From Mycolicibacterium arenosum (lineage in GTDB: Bacteria > Actinomycetota > Actinomycetes > Mycobacteriales > Mycobacteriaceae): DNA of 64,000 nucleotides. Below are positions 1-7,484 of the stretch, one piece after another. The stretch is taken from the NCBI RefSeq assembly GCF_024320865.1, contig NZ_JANDBD010000007.1, positions 248,001 to 312,000 on the forward strand. Direction: 5' to 3'. Positions within the stretch are counted from its first letter, which is position 1; each line of letters opens with the position of its first letter. Made by a program: the position numbers and the translations under genes. Under the pieces are notes generated by a model. It did no database searches, was not told the DNA's origin, and was given only the letters and a program-made list of their open reading frames with translations.

Positions 1-708
1 CGACTCCTCCATCGCGCCGACGGCTTCGGCGCACAGCACCGACTGCGCACGGACGATGGTGCGGACGACGTGCTCGGTCGCGTCGCCACCGGCCCCGAGC
101 GGTTCGGCCGCGACGGCGTCGAGGTCGATCTGCGCGCCGCGCCTGCCGTCGAACGTGCGATACGAATGCCGTTGCGTCGCAGCGGCATCGACGAGGAACA
201 ACCCGACGCCGCCGTCGGGCAGGGCCGCGGTCACGACGAGCACATCCGCGGAGTCGCCCGCTAGCACGGGCTGCTTGCGGCCGCTGATTCTGCCATCCGT
301 CGCCGTCGTCGTCACATCGGCCGTGGGCAGCCGCTGGCCGGGCTCACCGTGCGCGAAGGCCAGCAGCTTCTCGCCGGCCGCGACGTCGTCGAGCAGTTTC
401 CTCTGCTCGTCGGTGCCGAGTTCGGCGATCAGGCCACCGGGGATCAGCGCGCCCGGCGCCACCGGTTCGGGTGCCAGCCGCCTGCCGATCTCCGTCATGA
501 CGGTGACGATCTCGAGGTGGCCGGCCTCGTCGGGATCGAAGCCGAGGCCGAGGATGCCGGTCTCGGCCAGCTGGCCCCACACGTCGGCGCTCCAGCCCTT
601 CTCGGCGTCGACGGTCTCGTTCAGCTTCGTGATGTCGTAGCTGCGGGTGAGCAGTTCGCGCGTGACGTCGCGCAGCATCTGCTGTTCTTCGGTGAGGTCG
701 AAATCCAT
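1..708 (-). CDS. acyl-CoA dehydrogenase family protein (FadE), 3' end outside window
   Basis: The visible 236 residues start MDFDLTEEQQMLRD, the usual N-terminus of an acyl-CoA dehydrogenase, and cover the N-terminal helical and middle beta domains. The C-terminal helical domain with the usual catalytic Glu lies beyond position 1. These FAD enzymes make the alpha,beta double bond in acyl-CoA oxidation. The start ATG (708-706) lies 9 nt after the TGA of the upstream fadE at 718-720, so the two are co-transcribed. Paired fadE genes of this kind in mycobacteria often form alpha2beta2 dehydrogenases for steroid or branched acyl-CoAs (for example FadE26-FadE27, FadE28-FadE29). That this pair does so is inference; the substrate is unknown. 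Confidence 0.85.
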   Translation of the reverse strand, partial: MDFDLTEEQQMLRDVTRELLTRSYDITKLNETVDAEKGWSADVWGQLAETGILGLGFDPDEAGHLEIVTVMTEIGRRLAPEPVAPGALIPGGLIAELGTDEQRKLLDDVAAGEKLLAFAHGEPGQRLPTADVTTTATDGRISGRKQPVLAGDSADVLVVTAALPDGGVGLFLVDAAATQRHSYRTFDGRRGAQIDLDAVAAEPLGAGGDATEHVVRTIVRAQSVLCAEAVGAMEES

Positions 709-717
709 GTCAGCAGC

Positions 718-1893
718 TCACAATCCGAGGATGGTCGAGGCGATGATGGTCCGCTGGACCTCGTTGGTACCGCCGTAGATGGACGTCTTGCGGTAGTTGA
801 GATAGCGCGGCGCGGCGTCCTGCGCCCAGTCCGGCGCATCGAGGTCGGAGCCGGCGTTGAACGGCAGCGCCTCGGGTCCGGCCACCTCGACGAGTAGCTC
901 GCTCGCAGCCTGCTGCAGCTGGCTGCCGCGCAGCTTCAGGATCGACGACGCCGGATTCGGCTTGCCGTCGGCATCCGAACCGCTGACGCGCAGCTGCGTC
1001 AGCTCCAACGCCAGCAGACCGGTCTCGATCTCGGCGACGCGAGCGGCGAAGATCGGATCATCAAGCAGCGCAACCCCGTTGATGTCGACCTGCGCGGCAC
1101 GCTCCTTGACCTGAGACATCCACGACTTGGTGAGCCCGATCCGCGCGATGCCCGAACGCTCGTTGCCGAGGAGGAACTTCGCGTAGGTCCAGCCCTGGTT
1201 CTCCTCGCCGACGAGCTGGTTCGCGGGCACGCGGACGTCCTCGAAGAACACCTCGTTCACCTCGTAGCCGCCGTCGATCAGCTTGATGGGTCGCAACGTG
1301 ATTCCCGGCGTGGACATCTCGGCGAGCAGGAACGAGATGCCCGCCTGCTTCTTGGGCGCCTCCGGGTTGGTGCGGGCCAGCAGGAAGATCCAGTCGGCGT
1401 ACTGGCCGAGGGTCGTCCACGTCTTCTGGCCGTTGATGACGTAGTCGTCGCCGTCGCGGACCGCGGTGGTCCGCAGCGACGCCAGGTCGGAACCCGCCTC
1501 GGGTTCGGAGAAGCCCTGACACCACCAGATGTCGAGGTTGGCGGTCGGCGGCAGGAACCGCTCCTTCAGCTCCTGCGAGCCGAACTGCGCGATCACGGGG
1601 CCGACCATCTTGGCGTTGAACGCCAGCGGTTCGGGAACCCCGGCCAGCTGCATCTCGTCGAGCCAGATCTGCTGCCGCAGCGTCGACCAGTCCTTGCCGC
1701 CCCACTCGACGGGCCAGTTCGGCACCGCCAGGCCGTTGGCGTTGAGGATGCGCTGGGTGGTCACCATGTCGTCGGGCCACTTGGGGTGCCCGGAGGCCAC
1801 CCGCTCGCGCAGGTCCGCGGGGATCTCCTCGGAGTAGAACCGCCGCAGCTCGTCGCGGAAGGCGGCGTCCTCGTCGCTCAGGGTCAGCTTCAC
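718..1893 (-). CDS. acyl-CoA dehydrogenase (FadE), partner of the gene at 1-708
   Basis: About 391 residues with full acyl-CoA dehydrogenase architecture. Family blocks visible include WWCQGFSEPEAGSDLAS and GQKTWTT in the flavin/substrate region, LLGNERSGIARIG in the C-terminal helical domain, and a YGGTNEVQRTIIA ending. The GTG at 1893 (VKLTLSDEDAAF) matches the normal family N-terminus; an in-frame GTG at 1911 would add six residues. The reading frame stays open far upstream to 2274, but that part is arginine/alanine-rich shadow sequence. It precedes and is probably co-transcribed with the second fadE, suggesting a heteromeric enzyme. The specific acyl-CoA substrate cannot be read from sequence. 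Confidence 0.87.
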   Translation of the reverse strand: MKLTLSDEDAAFRDELRRFYSEEIPADLRERVASGHPKWPDDMVTTQRILNANGLAVPNWPVEWGGKDWSTLRQQIWLDEMQLAGVPEPLAFNAKMVGPVIAQFGSQELKERFLPPTANLDIWWCQGFSEPEAGSDLASLRTTAVRDGDDYVINGQKTWTTLGQYADWIFLLARTNPEAPKKQAGISFLLAEMSTPGITLRPIKLIDGGYEVNEVFFEDVRVPANQLVGEENQGWTYAKFLLGNERSGIARIGLTKSWMSQVKERAAQVDINGVALLDDPIFAARVAEIETGLLALELTQLRVSGSDADGKPNPASSILKLRGSQLQQAASELLVEVAGPEALPFNAGSDLDAPDWAQDAAPRYLNYRKTSIYGGTNEVQRTIIASTILGL

Positions 1894-2062
1894 GCCTTCG
1901 ACGATATCCACCAACCGGACGGTCGGAACCGCGGGTACCGGTAAGCGCCGGCGATGGGCACACCTTCCGCCCGGTGCGCGCCCCCGCGGTGGTCGGTTTT
2001 CACTTCCGACGTTGCGGGCACCTTGCACCGGACGAAATCTCTTAGCGAAAGGACGGTTGCCT

Positions 2063-2380
2063 GTGAACGACGTCGACGAGGTACTCGAGGACCTGAGTGC
2101 CGAGTACTCGGATCTGGCGCGAACCGATTTCGAGGAGATCGTCGCGCTCATCTCGGCGGCGCCGGGTTCGGACAGCGGGATGAGCGTGGCGACCGCCCTC
2201 GAACCCATCGCGCCCGCGATCGCGTCCCGGTTGCGGGAGGCGGATGCGGGCGACACCACCGAGTTCCTGCGCATTCTGAAGGGCGCGGCGAATTACGTGC
2301 TGACGCGGTGGGACGACCCGAGCAGCGACGCCCCGGAGTTCGACGGGGTCGAGCAGTTCGTGCGCAATCTGGAGCAGTGA
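2063..2380 (+). CDS. hypothetical protein, 105 aa, acidic
   Basis: GTG start preceded by a GAAAGGA ribosome-binding site 9-10 nt upstream, which decides against the ATG at 2012. The product (VNDVDEVLEDLSAEYSDL...) is acidic, soluble and predicted largely helical, with no signal peptide or recognisable domain. It is divergent from the fadE pair, with about 170 bp between starts, and ends just before a strong inverted repeat at 2395-2432. Function unknown. Codon use is typical of the neighbours, so I regard it as a real gene. Confidence 0.6.
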   Translation: MNDVDEVLEDLSAEYSDLARTDFEEIVALISAAPGSDSGMSVATALEPIAPAIASRLREADAGDTTEFLRILKGAANYVLTRWDDPSSDAPEFDGVEQFVRNLEQ

Positions 2381-2394
2381 GTAGAGACCAAGAC

Positions 2395-2432
2395 GGCCCC
2401 GCCACCAAGGGGGGGGATGAGGTGGCGGGGCC
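2395..2432. terminator. perfect 12-bp stem hairpin after the 105-aa gene
   Basis: GGCCCCGCCACC at 2395-2406 is exactly complementary to GGTGGCGGGGCC at 2421-2432, with a 14-nt loop. It follows the stop codon at 2380 by 14 nt. There is no T-run, as is common for mycobacterial terminators. Confidence 0.65.
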
Positions 2433-2597
2433 GATCAGTTGAGTGCTTGGGGGGAAGCACCGATGCGAACGTAACGCGCGTCCCTGAGAGGAACTTAAGC
2501 GCGCAGTGCGGCGACCCTGTCAAACGGCTGCTTTCGGAGTAATCGTCGCCACATCAGCCCCGTGGGAGTGGCTGCCGTTACCCCAAGGCCGAACCGG

Positions 2598-3602
2598 CTA
2601 TCGCTGCGCGGCCCGGTACTGCCGCGGCGTCATGTCGAACCAGCGCTTGCAGGACCGGTTGAGCGCACTCTGCTCGGTGTAGCCGACGAGGCTGGCGACG
2701 TGACTCAGCTCCACGTCCCGGTTGGCGAGGTAGCGGGCCGCGAGGCCGCGTCGTTCACGTTCGATGACGTCCTGGCAGCGGGTGCCCTCGGCGGCGAGGC
2801 GCCGCTGCAGGGTGCGGGTCGGGACAGCCAGTTCGCAAGCAATCGCCTCGACGCTGCACCGCCCCGTCGGCAGCAGGTTGCGGGCCAGGTCGGCCACGCG
2901 CTCGGACAGCCTCGCCGACGGCGGGATGTAGCGCGAATCGAGGTACTTGCGGGCCAGCCGGCGGGTCGCGGTGTCCGCGCCGGCGATCGGGAGTTCGGCG
3001 GTCGCCGCGGAGAGCGCCCAGCCGCACCAGGCCCGGTTGAACTGCACCGGACACCCCAGCACCTCTCGGTACGCGTCGTCCGAACCCTGCTGGGGATGCG
3101 CGAAGGCGATGTAGGCGGGCAGGACGTCGGGCCCGGCGAGCAGGTGCACGATCTGCACCGCGATCCCCATGCTGAGCTCGTAGCTCTGGATCGCCGACGT
3201 CACGTCCGAATCGGTCACCTCGAACACGAACGCGATGTCGGGGTCCGCCGGCCACGGCGCACGCTTCAACGTCATCGCCGGCGAATGCACGAAGAGGTAG
3301 TGCGCCACGATGTCAACGGCGCTCAGCAGCGTTCGCGCGTTGCGGGCGACCACGGCGACCGGGCCCAGGACGTCGAGGCCCTGCCATTGCGATAGCCGGA
3401 GGCCCAGATCCGGGCACTTCAGTTCGTCGGCCGTTGCCTCGAGCATGGCAGCGAACGCGGTGAACGAGATGAACTCGTCCTCGCGCTCGTCGACTCCGCG
3501 CGGCATACCGAAACGCGCGAGGTAGACGCTCGGATCGCCGCCGAGCCGATGCACCACCTCGCGGTAGCCCCACAGCGCGGTCGCCTGGATGAGACTCGCC
3601 AC
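2598..3602 (-). CDS. AraC family transcriptional regulator with N-terminal arabinose-binding-like domain
   Basis: About 334 residues. The first ~190 residues form the ligand-binding domain of the OruR/ArgR-like AraC subgroup (YREVVHRLGGDPSVYLARFGMP opening, then SPAMTLKRAPWP). The C-terminal ~100 residues are the double HTH, including CELAVPTRTLQRRLAAEG and VASLVGYTEQSALNRSCKRWFDMTPRQYR. The GTG at 3602 (VASLIQATALWGYREV) gives the usual length; the frame remains open to 3698 but the extra residues do not look like the family. A likely target is the neighbouring fadE genes or the regulator itself. No operator was identified. Confidence 0.85.
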   Translation of the reverse strand: MASLIQATALWGYREVVHRLGGDPSVYLARFGMPRGVDEREDEFISFTAFAAMLEATADELKCPDLGLRLSQWQGLDVLGPVAVVARNARTLLSAVDIVAHYLFVHSPAMTLKRAPWPADPDIAFVFEVTDSDVTSAIQSYELSMGIAVQIVHLLAGPDVLPAYIAFAHPQQGSDDAYREVLGCPVQFNRAWCGWALSAATAELPIAGADTATRRLARKYLDSRYIPPSARLSERVADLARNLLPTGRCSVEAIACELAVPTRTLQRRLAAEGTRCQDVIERERRGLAARYLANRDVELSHVASLVGYTEQSALNRSCKRWFDMTPRQYRAAQR

Positions 3603-3908
3603 GTGACGAGTGTGGCGGGAAAAGTCAAAAATCTGGCGGAATCGATCAAGATCGCGCGCCAGCAACTCGGCGATCATATGCGCGATCCCTGCATCCATGC
3701 AGACGGCAGCCCCCGGAGGAGTCGATGTGCCGCGTCACCAGTCCCGACCGCATCGGCGGTCGATGGTTCACGCCGTACCTGCCGGACCCGCCCGCAGTGT
3801 CCGCTGACTCAGTCGGCCTCACGGCGTAGCCGAACCACTCAAGCCCCTCACCGCTGCGGCGGTCTCGCCTACCCCACCAGGTGTGCCCCCGACTTCTCAG
3901 GAGTACCC
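3603..3908. other. intergenic region between divergent genes
   Basis: About 306 bp separate the AraC start (3602) from the small HTH-like gene (3909). It should hold both promoters. I see no convincing repeat, RNA gene or coding sequence; the open frame crossing it on the plus strand is arginine/proline-rich shadow. Confidence 0.5.
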
Positions 3909-4184
3909 GTGAATCACCAGCCAGCGAGCAAGCGCGCACGCCGCACGTGGACCGCGGAGCAGGAGGTCGCCCTCGAGCGGCTCGCCTCGGCGGCGCGACA
4001 GGCCACTCACGCGCGAACCCCCGAGTCCAGGGAGCTCCTCCAACTGGCCGTCGACGCGGCCCGCGACGTCGGCGTCGGCTGGACGCGCATCGGCGACGCG
4101 CTCGACATGGCCGGCGGCAACGCCTATCAGAAGTACCGGAAGAGGCACTCCTGCGACGAACGCTGCGGACGGCCCGCCGAATAG
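3909..4184 (+). CDS. small basic protein with a possible helix-turn-helix
   Basis: 91 residues from a GTG preceded by CAGGAG. The N-terminus is basic (NHQPASKRARRTW). The middle is helical, and the C-terminal part VGVGWTRIGDALDMAGGNAYQKYRKRH reads like the sensor-helix/HTH segment seen in small actinobacterial DNA-binding proteins. Two cysteines follow (CDERC). It lies 93 bp upstream of phosphoketolase on the same strand and might be co-transcribed with or control it. No named family was recognised and the DNA-binding role is inference. Confidence 0.6.
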   Translation: MNHQPASKRARRTWTAEQEVALERLASAARQATHARTPESRELLQLAVDAARDVGVGWTRIGDALDMAGGNAYQKYRKRHSCDERCGRPAE

Positions 4185-4277
4185 GCGGTGTCCGGCCGGG
4201 GAACTCCGCGAGGACCGTTCTGCGCGCGGCGTGGTTCGGGGGTTGTATTGACCTAGTCCGAGCATCTGGAGGTTCAC

Positions 4278-6740
4278 ATGACCGCAATCGCGACGACGAA
4301 CTGGCAACCCGCCGACGTCCGCCCGCTGAGCGACGAGGCGGTAGCCCAGCTGGACGGCTGGTGGCGGGCGGCGAACTACCTCTCGGTGGGCCAGATCTAC
4401 CTCCTGAACAATCCGCTGCTGCGTACGCCGCTGGCGCGCGACGACGTCAAGCCGCGCCTGCTCGGCCACTGGGGCACCACGCCCGGCCTGAACTTCCTCT
4501 ACGCGCATCTCAACCGGGCGATCGCCGAGCGTCGGCAGTCCACGCTGTACATCACCGGACCGGGACACGGCGGTCCCGGCCTGGTGGCCAACGCCTACCT
4601 CGACGGCACGTACTCGGAGATCTACTCCGACATCACCCCCGACCTCGAAGGCATGCGGCGACTGTTCAGGCAGTTCTCCTTCCCCGGCGGCATCCCGTCG
4701 CACGTGGCCCCGGAGACGCCCGGTTCGATCCACGAGGGCGGTGAGCTCGGCTACGCGCTGTCGCACGCATACGGTGCCGCGTTCGACAACCCCGACCTGC
4801 TGGTGGCGGCGGTCGTCGGCGACGGCGAAGCCGAGACGGGCGCGCTGGCGACCAGCTGGCATTCGAACAAGTTCACCAACCGCGTGCACGACGGCGTCGT
4901 GCTGCCGATCCTGCATCTCAACGGATACAAGATCGCGAATCCCACTGTGCTGGATCGTATTCCGACCGACGACCTGCGCAGCCTGATGATCGGATACGGG
5001 CACAACCCGTACTTCTTCGAGGTAGACGAGGACACCGACCACGCGACCGCGCACCGCGACTTCGCCCTGCTGCTCGACACCGTGCTCAACGAGATCGCCG
5101 AACTCAAAGCCGATTCCGACAACGAATCGCCCGCGCGCTGGCCGATGATCGTGTTCCGGACGCCGAAGGGCTGGACCGGTCCCGCGTACATCGACGGCAA
5201 GAAGACCACCGGGTCGTGGCGGGCCCACCAGGTACCGCTGGCCAACGCCCGCGATACCCCCGAGCACCTGCAGGTGCTCGCCGACTGGCTGGCGTCCTAT
5301 CGGCCCGCGGAACTGTTCGACGACGACGGCACCCTCCGGGAGGACCTGGCCGCGCTCGCGCCACCCGGCGCGCTGCGGATGAGCGCCAACCCGCACGCCA
5401 ACGGCGGTGCGCTGCTGAAGGACCTGCGGCTCCCCGACTTTCGCGCCTACGCCGTCGACGTGCCCGCACCGGGTGCGACCATCGCGGAATCGACGAGGGT
5501 GCTCGGTACCTGGCTCACCGACGTCGTACGGCGCAATCCGAACAACTTCCGCATCTTCGGACCCGACGAGACCGCGTCGAACAGGTTGCAGGGCGTCTTC
5601 GACGCGACCGACAAGCAGTGGAACGCGGAGTACTTCGGCCCCGAAGTCGACGAGCACCTGGCACGCGCGGGTCGTGTCGTCGAGATGCTCTCCGAGCACC
5701 AGTGCCAGGGCTGGCTCGAGGGCTACCTGCTCACCGGTCGGCACGGGCTGTTCAACTGCTACGAGGCGTTCATCCACATCATCGACTCGATGTTCAACCA
5801 GCATGCCAAGTGGCTGAAGGTCACCAACCACATCCCGTGGCGGCGGCCCGTCGCCAGCCTGAACTACCTTCTCTCCAGCCATGTCTGGCGTCAGGACCAC
5901 AACGGCTTCAGCCACCAGGATCCCGGCTTCATCGACCACGTGGTCAACAAGCGCGCCGAGGTGGTGCGCGTCTACCTGCCGCCGGACGCCAACACGCTGC
6001 TGTCCACCTACGATCACTGCCTGCGCTCGCGGCAGTACGTCAACGTCGTCGTCGCGGGTAAGCAGCCGAGCCCCAACTTCCTGACCATGGAGCAGGCGAT
6101 CGCCCACTGCACGCGCGGTCTCGGGATCTGGGAGTGGGCTGGCACCGAGACACTGGGCGAGGATCCCGACGTCGTGATCGCGACGTGCGGTGACGTGCCG
6201 ACTCTGGAGGGGCTGGCGGCGGTCGACCTGCTGCGACAACACCTGCCGGAGTTGAAGATCCGGTTCGTCAACGTCGTCGACCTGATGCGCCTGCAAGACG
6301 AGAGGGAACACCCGCACGGACTGTCGGACCGCGCGTTCGACATGATCTTCACGACCGATAAGCCGGTGATCTTCGCCTATCACGGCTACCCGTGGCTGAT
6401 CCACCGACTGACCTACCGCCGCGCCGGCAACGAGAACCTGCACGTGCGCGGATACAAGGAGGAGGGCACCACCACGACGCCGTTCGACATGGTGATGCTC
6501 AACGACCTGGATCGCTATCACCTGGTGATCGACGTCATCGACAGGGTGCCGTTCCTCGGCTCGACGTGCGCCACGCTCCGTCAGCAGATGGTCGACAAGC
6601 GGATCGCCGCGCGCGAGTACACCCGCGAGCACGGCGACGACATCCCCGAGGTCAAGGACTGGGCCTGGCCAGCGGCGCACGGCGCGTCGTTCGGATCGGG
6701 CGTCGCCGCGACGCTGTCGACCGGCGGCGACAACGAGTAG
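4278..6740 (+). CDS. xfp: phosphoketolase (xylulose-5-phosphate/fructose-6-phosphate)
   Basis: 820 residues, the usual length for bacterial phosphoketolase. This ThDP enzyme splits xylulose 5-phosphate (and often fructose 6-phosphate) with phosphate to acetyl phosphate plus a sugar phosphate in the cytosol. Visible hallmarks are HWGTTPGLNFLYAHLNR, GPGHGGPG near residue 94, the family signature EGGELGYALSHAYG near 153, and the ThDP/Mg motif GDGEAETG near 181. The ATG has a TGGAGG ribosome-binding site. It ends one base before the convergent DinB-like gene, with no terminator visible between them. No acetate kinase or phosphotransacetylase is nearby, so the fate of acetyl phosphate is set elsewhere. 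Confidence 0.96.
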   Translation: MTAIATTNWQPADVRPLSDEAVAQLDGWWRAANYLSVGQIYLLNNPLLRTPLARDDVKPRLLGHWGTTPGLNFLYAHLNRAIAERRQSTLYITGPGHGGPGLVANAYLDGTYSEIYSDITPDLEGMRRLFRQFSFPGGIPSHVAPETPGSIHEGGELGYALSHAYGAAFDNPDLLVAAVVGDGEAETGALATSWHSNKFTNRVHDGVVLPILHLNGYKIANPTVLDRIPTDDLRSLMIGYGHNPYFFEVDEDTDHATAHRDFALLLDTVLNEIAELKADSDNESPARWPMIVFRTPKGWTGPAYIDGKKTTGSWRAHQVPLANARDTPEHLQVLADWLASYRPAELFDDDGTLREDLAALAPPGALRMSANPHANGGALLKDLRLPDFRAYAVDVPAPGATIAESTRVLGTWLTDVVRRNPNNFRIFGPDETASNRLQGVFDATDKQWNAEYFGPEVDEHLARAGRVVEMLSEHQCQGWLEGYLLTGRHGLFNCYEAFIHIIDSMFNQHAKWLKVTNHIPWRRPVASLNYLLSSHVWRQDHNGFSHQDPGFIDHVVNKRAEVVRVYLPPDANTLLSTYDHCLRSRQYVNVVVAGKQPSPNFLTMEQAIAHCTRGLGIWEWAGTETLGEDPDVVIATCGDVPTLEGLAAVDLLRQHLPELKIRFVNVVDLMRLQDEREHPHGLSDRAFDMIFTTDKPVIFAYHGYPWLIHRLTYRRAGNENLHVRGYKEEGTTTTPFDMVMLNDLDRYHLVIDVIDRVPFLGSTCATLRQQMVDKRIAAREYTREHGDDIPEVKDWAWPAAHGASFGSGVAATLSTGGDNE

Positions 6741-6741
6741 T

Positions 6742-7323
6742 TCAGCTGCCTGACAGCGGCTTCCAGCCCGGCGGCGGGTCCTCGCCGACGCGGCCGTCGA
6801 CGACCTCGCGGAGCAAGTCGGCGTGACCGGTGTGCCTGCCGTACTCCTCGATAAGGTCGCACACCAGTCGGCGCAGGCTGGCGTGTTCGCCCTCCTCCGA
6901 GGCGACGTGCACCAGCTGGTCGAGGCCTCCGTTGGCGAGTGCCGCATCCAGGCGGGTTCGCGACCGGGCGACGGCGTCGTCCCAGCCCGCGTAGAGACTG
7001 TCAGGCGCATCGTCGGCCGCCGACCGGAAGTCCCAGTCGTCACCGTCCCACTGGGACTCCCACGGCTCGCCGAGCGGAGCTCCGGACAGCTTCACGGTGA
7101 ACATGAAGTCCTCGGCGAAGGCCAGATGCTTGAGCAGGCCGCCGAGTGTCAGCGCGGACGCGCCGACCCCGGTGGACAGGCCGGCCGCGTCGAGGTCGTC
7201 GGCCTTCCAGCGGAACGTCGTCCGCAGCCGCTCGAGGGCACCGACGAGATGCGCGACCTCGGTGCCCGCCAGCGGTGGTTCCCACGGAGTCGCTTGATCC
7301 TGGAAGTGGTCCACCGGGTCCAC
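6742..7323 (-). CDS. DinB/DUF664-like protein
   Basis: 193 residues from a GTG start. The pattern fits the DinB / mycothiol-dependent isomerase fold: a long N-terminal helix, then LTLGGLLKHLAFAED with a candidate metal-binding His, a middle region rich in W and D, and EEYGRHTGHADLLRE providing an HxxxH pair. These three histidines commonly bind a divalent metal in four-helix-bundle DinB proteins, many of which use mycothiol in actinobacteria. The gene is convergent with phosphoketolase, stop to stop. The real substrate is unknown; a resistance or detoxification transferase role is typical of the family but is inference here. Confidence 0.82.
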   Translation of the reverse strand: MDPVDHFQDQATPWEPPLAGTEVAHLVGALERLRTTFRWKADDLDAAGLSTGVGASALTLGGLLKHLAFAEDFMFTVKLSGAPLGEPWESQWDGDDWDFRSAADDAPDSLYAGWDDAVARSRTRLDAALANGGLDQLVHVASEEGEHASLRRLVCDLIEEYGRHTGHADLLREVVDGRVGEDPPPGWKPLSGS

Positions 7324-7484
7324 CGTAGGCGGTCACGTATGGTCTAGCGACGCCGCGGAGCGCGTCGAGCAAAGGGTTCGGCAACGCTCACACACCTCAC
7401 CCACGCTCGCGCGATCCGTGCGGAGTGTTGGCCAGCAAATCGCGTTAGTACCGGTGAAGACCTCGGCTTAAGTATTGTTGCATC

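Noticed and set aside
3897..7043. Very long open frame (1048 codons) antisense to phosphoketolase on the minus strand
   Set aside because: Its residue composition is Arg/Val/Gly/His-rich typical of a high-GC shadow frame, and the plus-strand phosphoketolase has full family motifs. The frame also runs through several unrelated genes.
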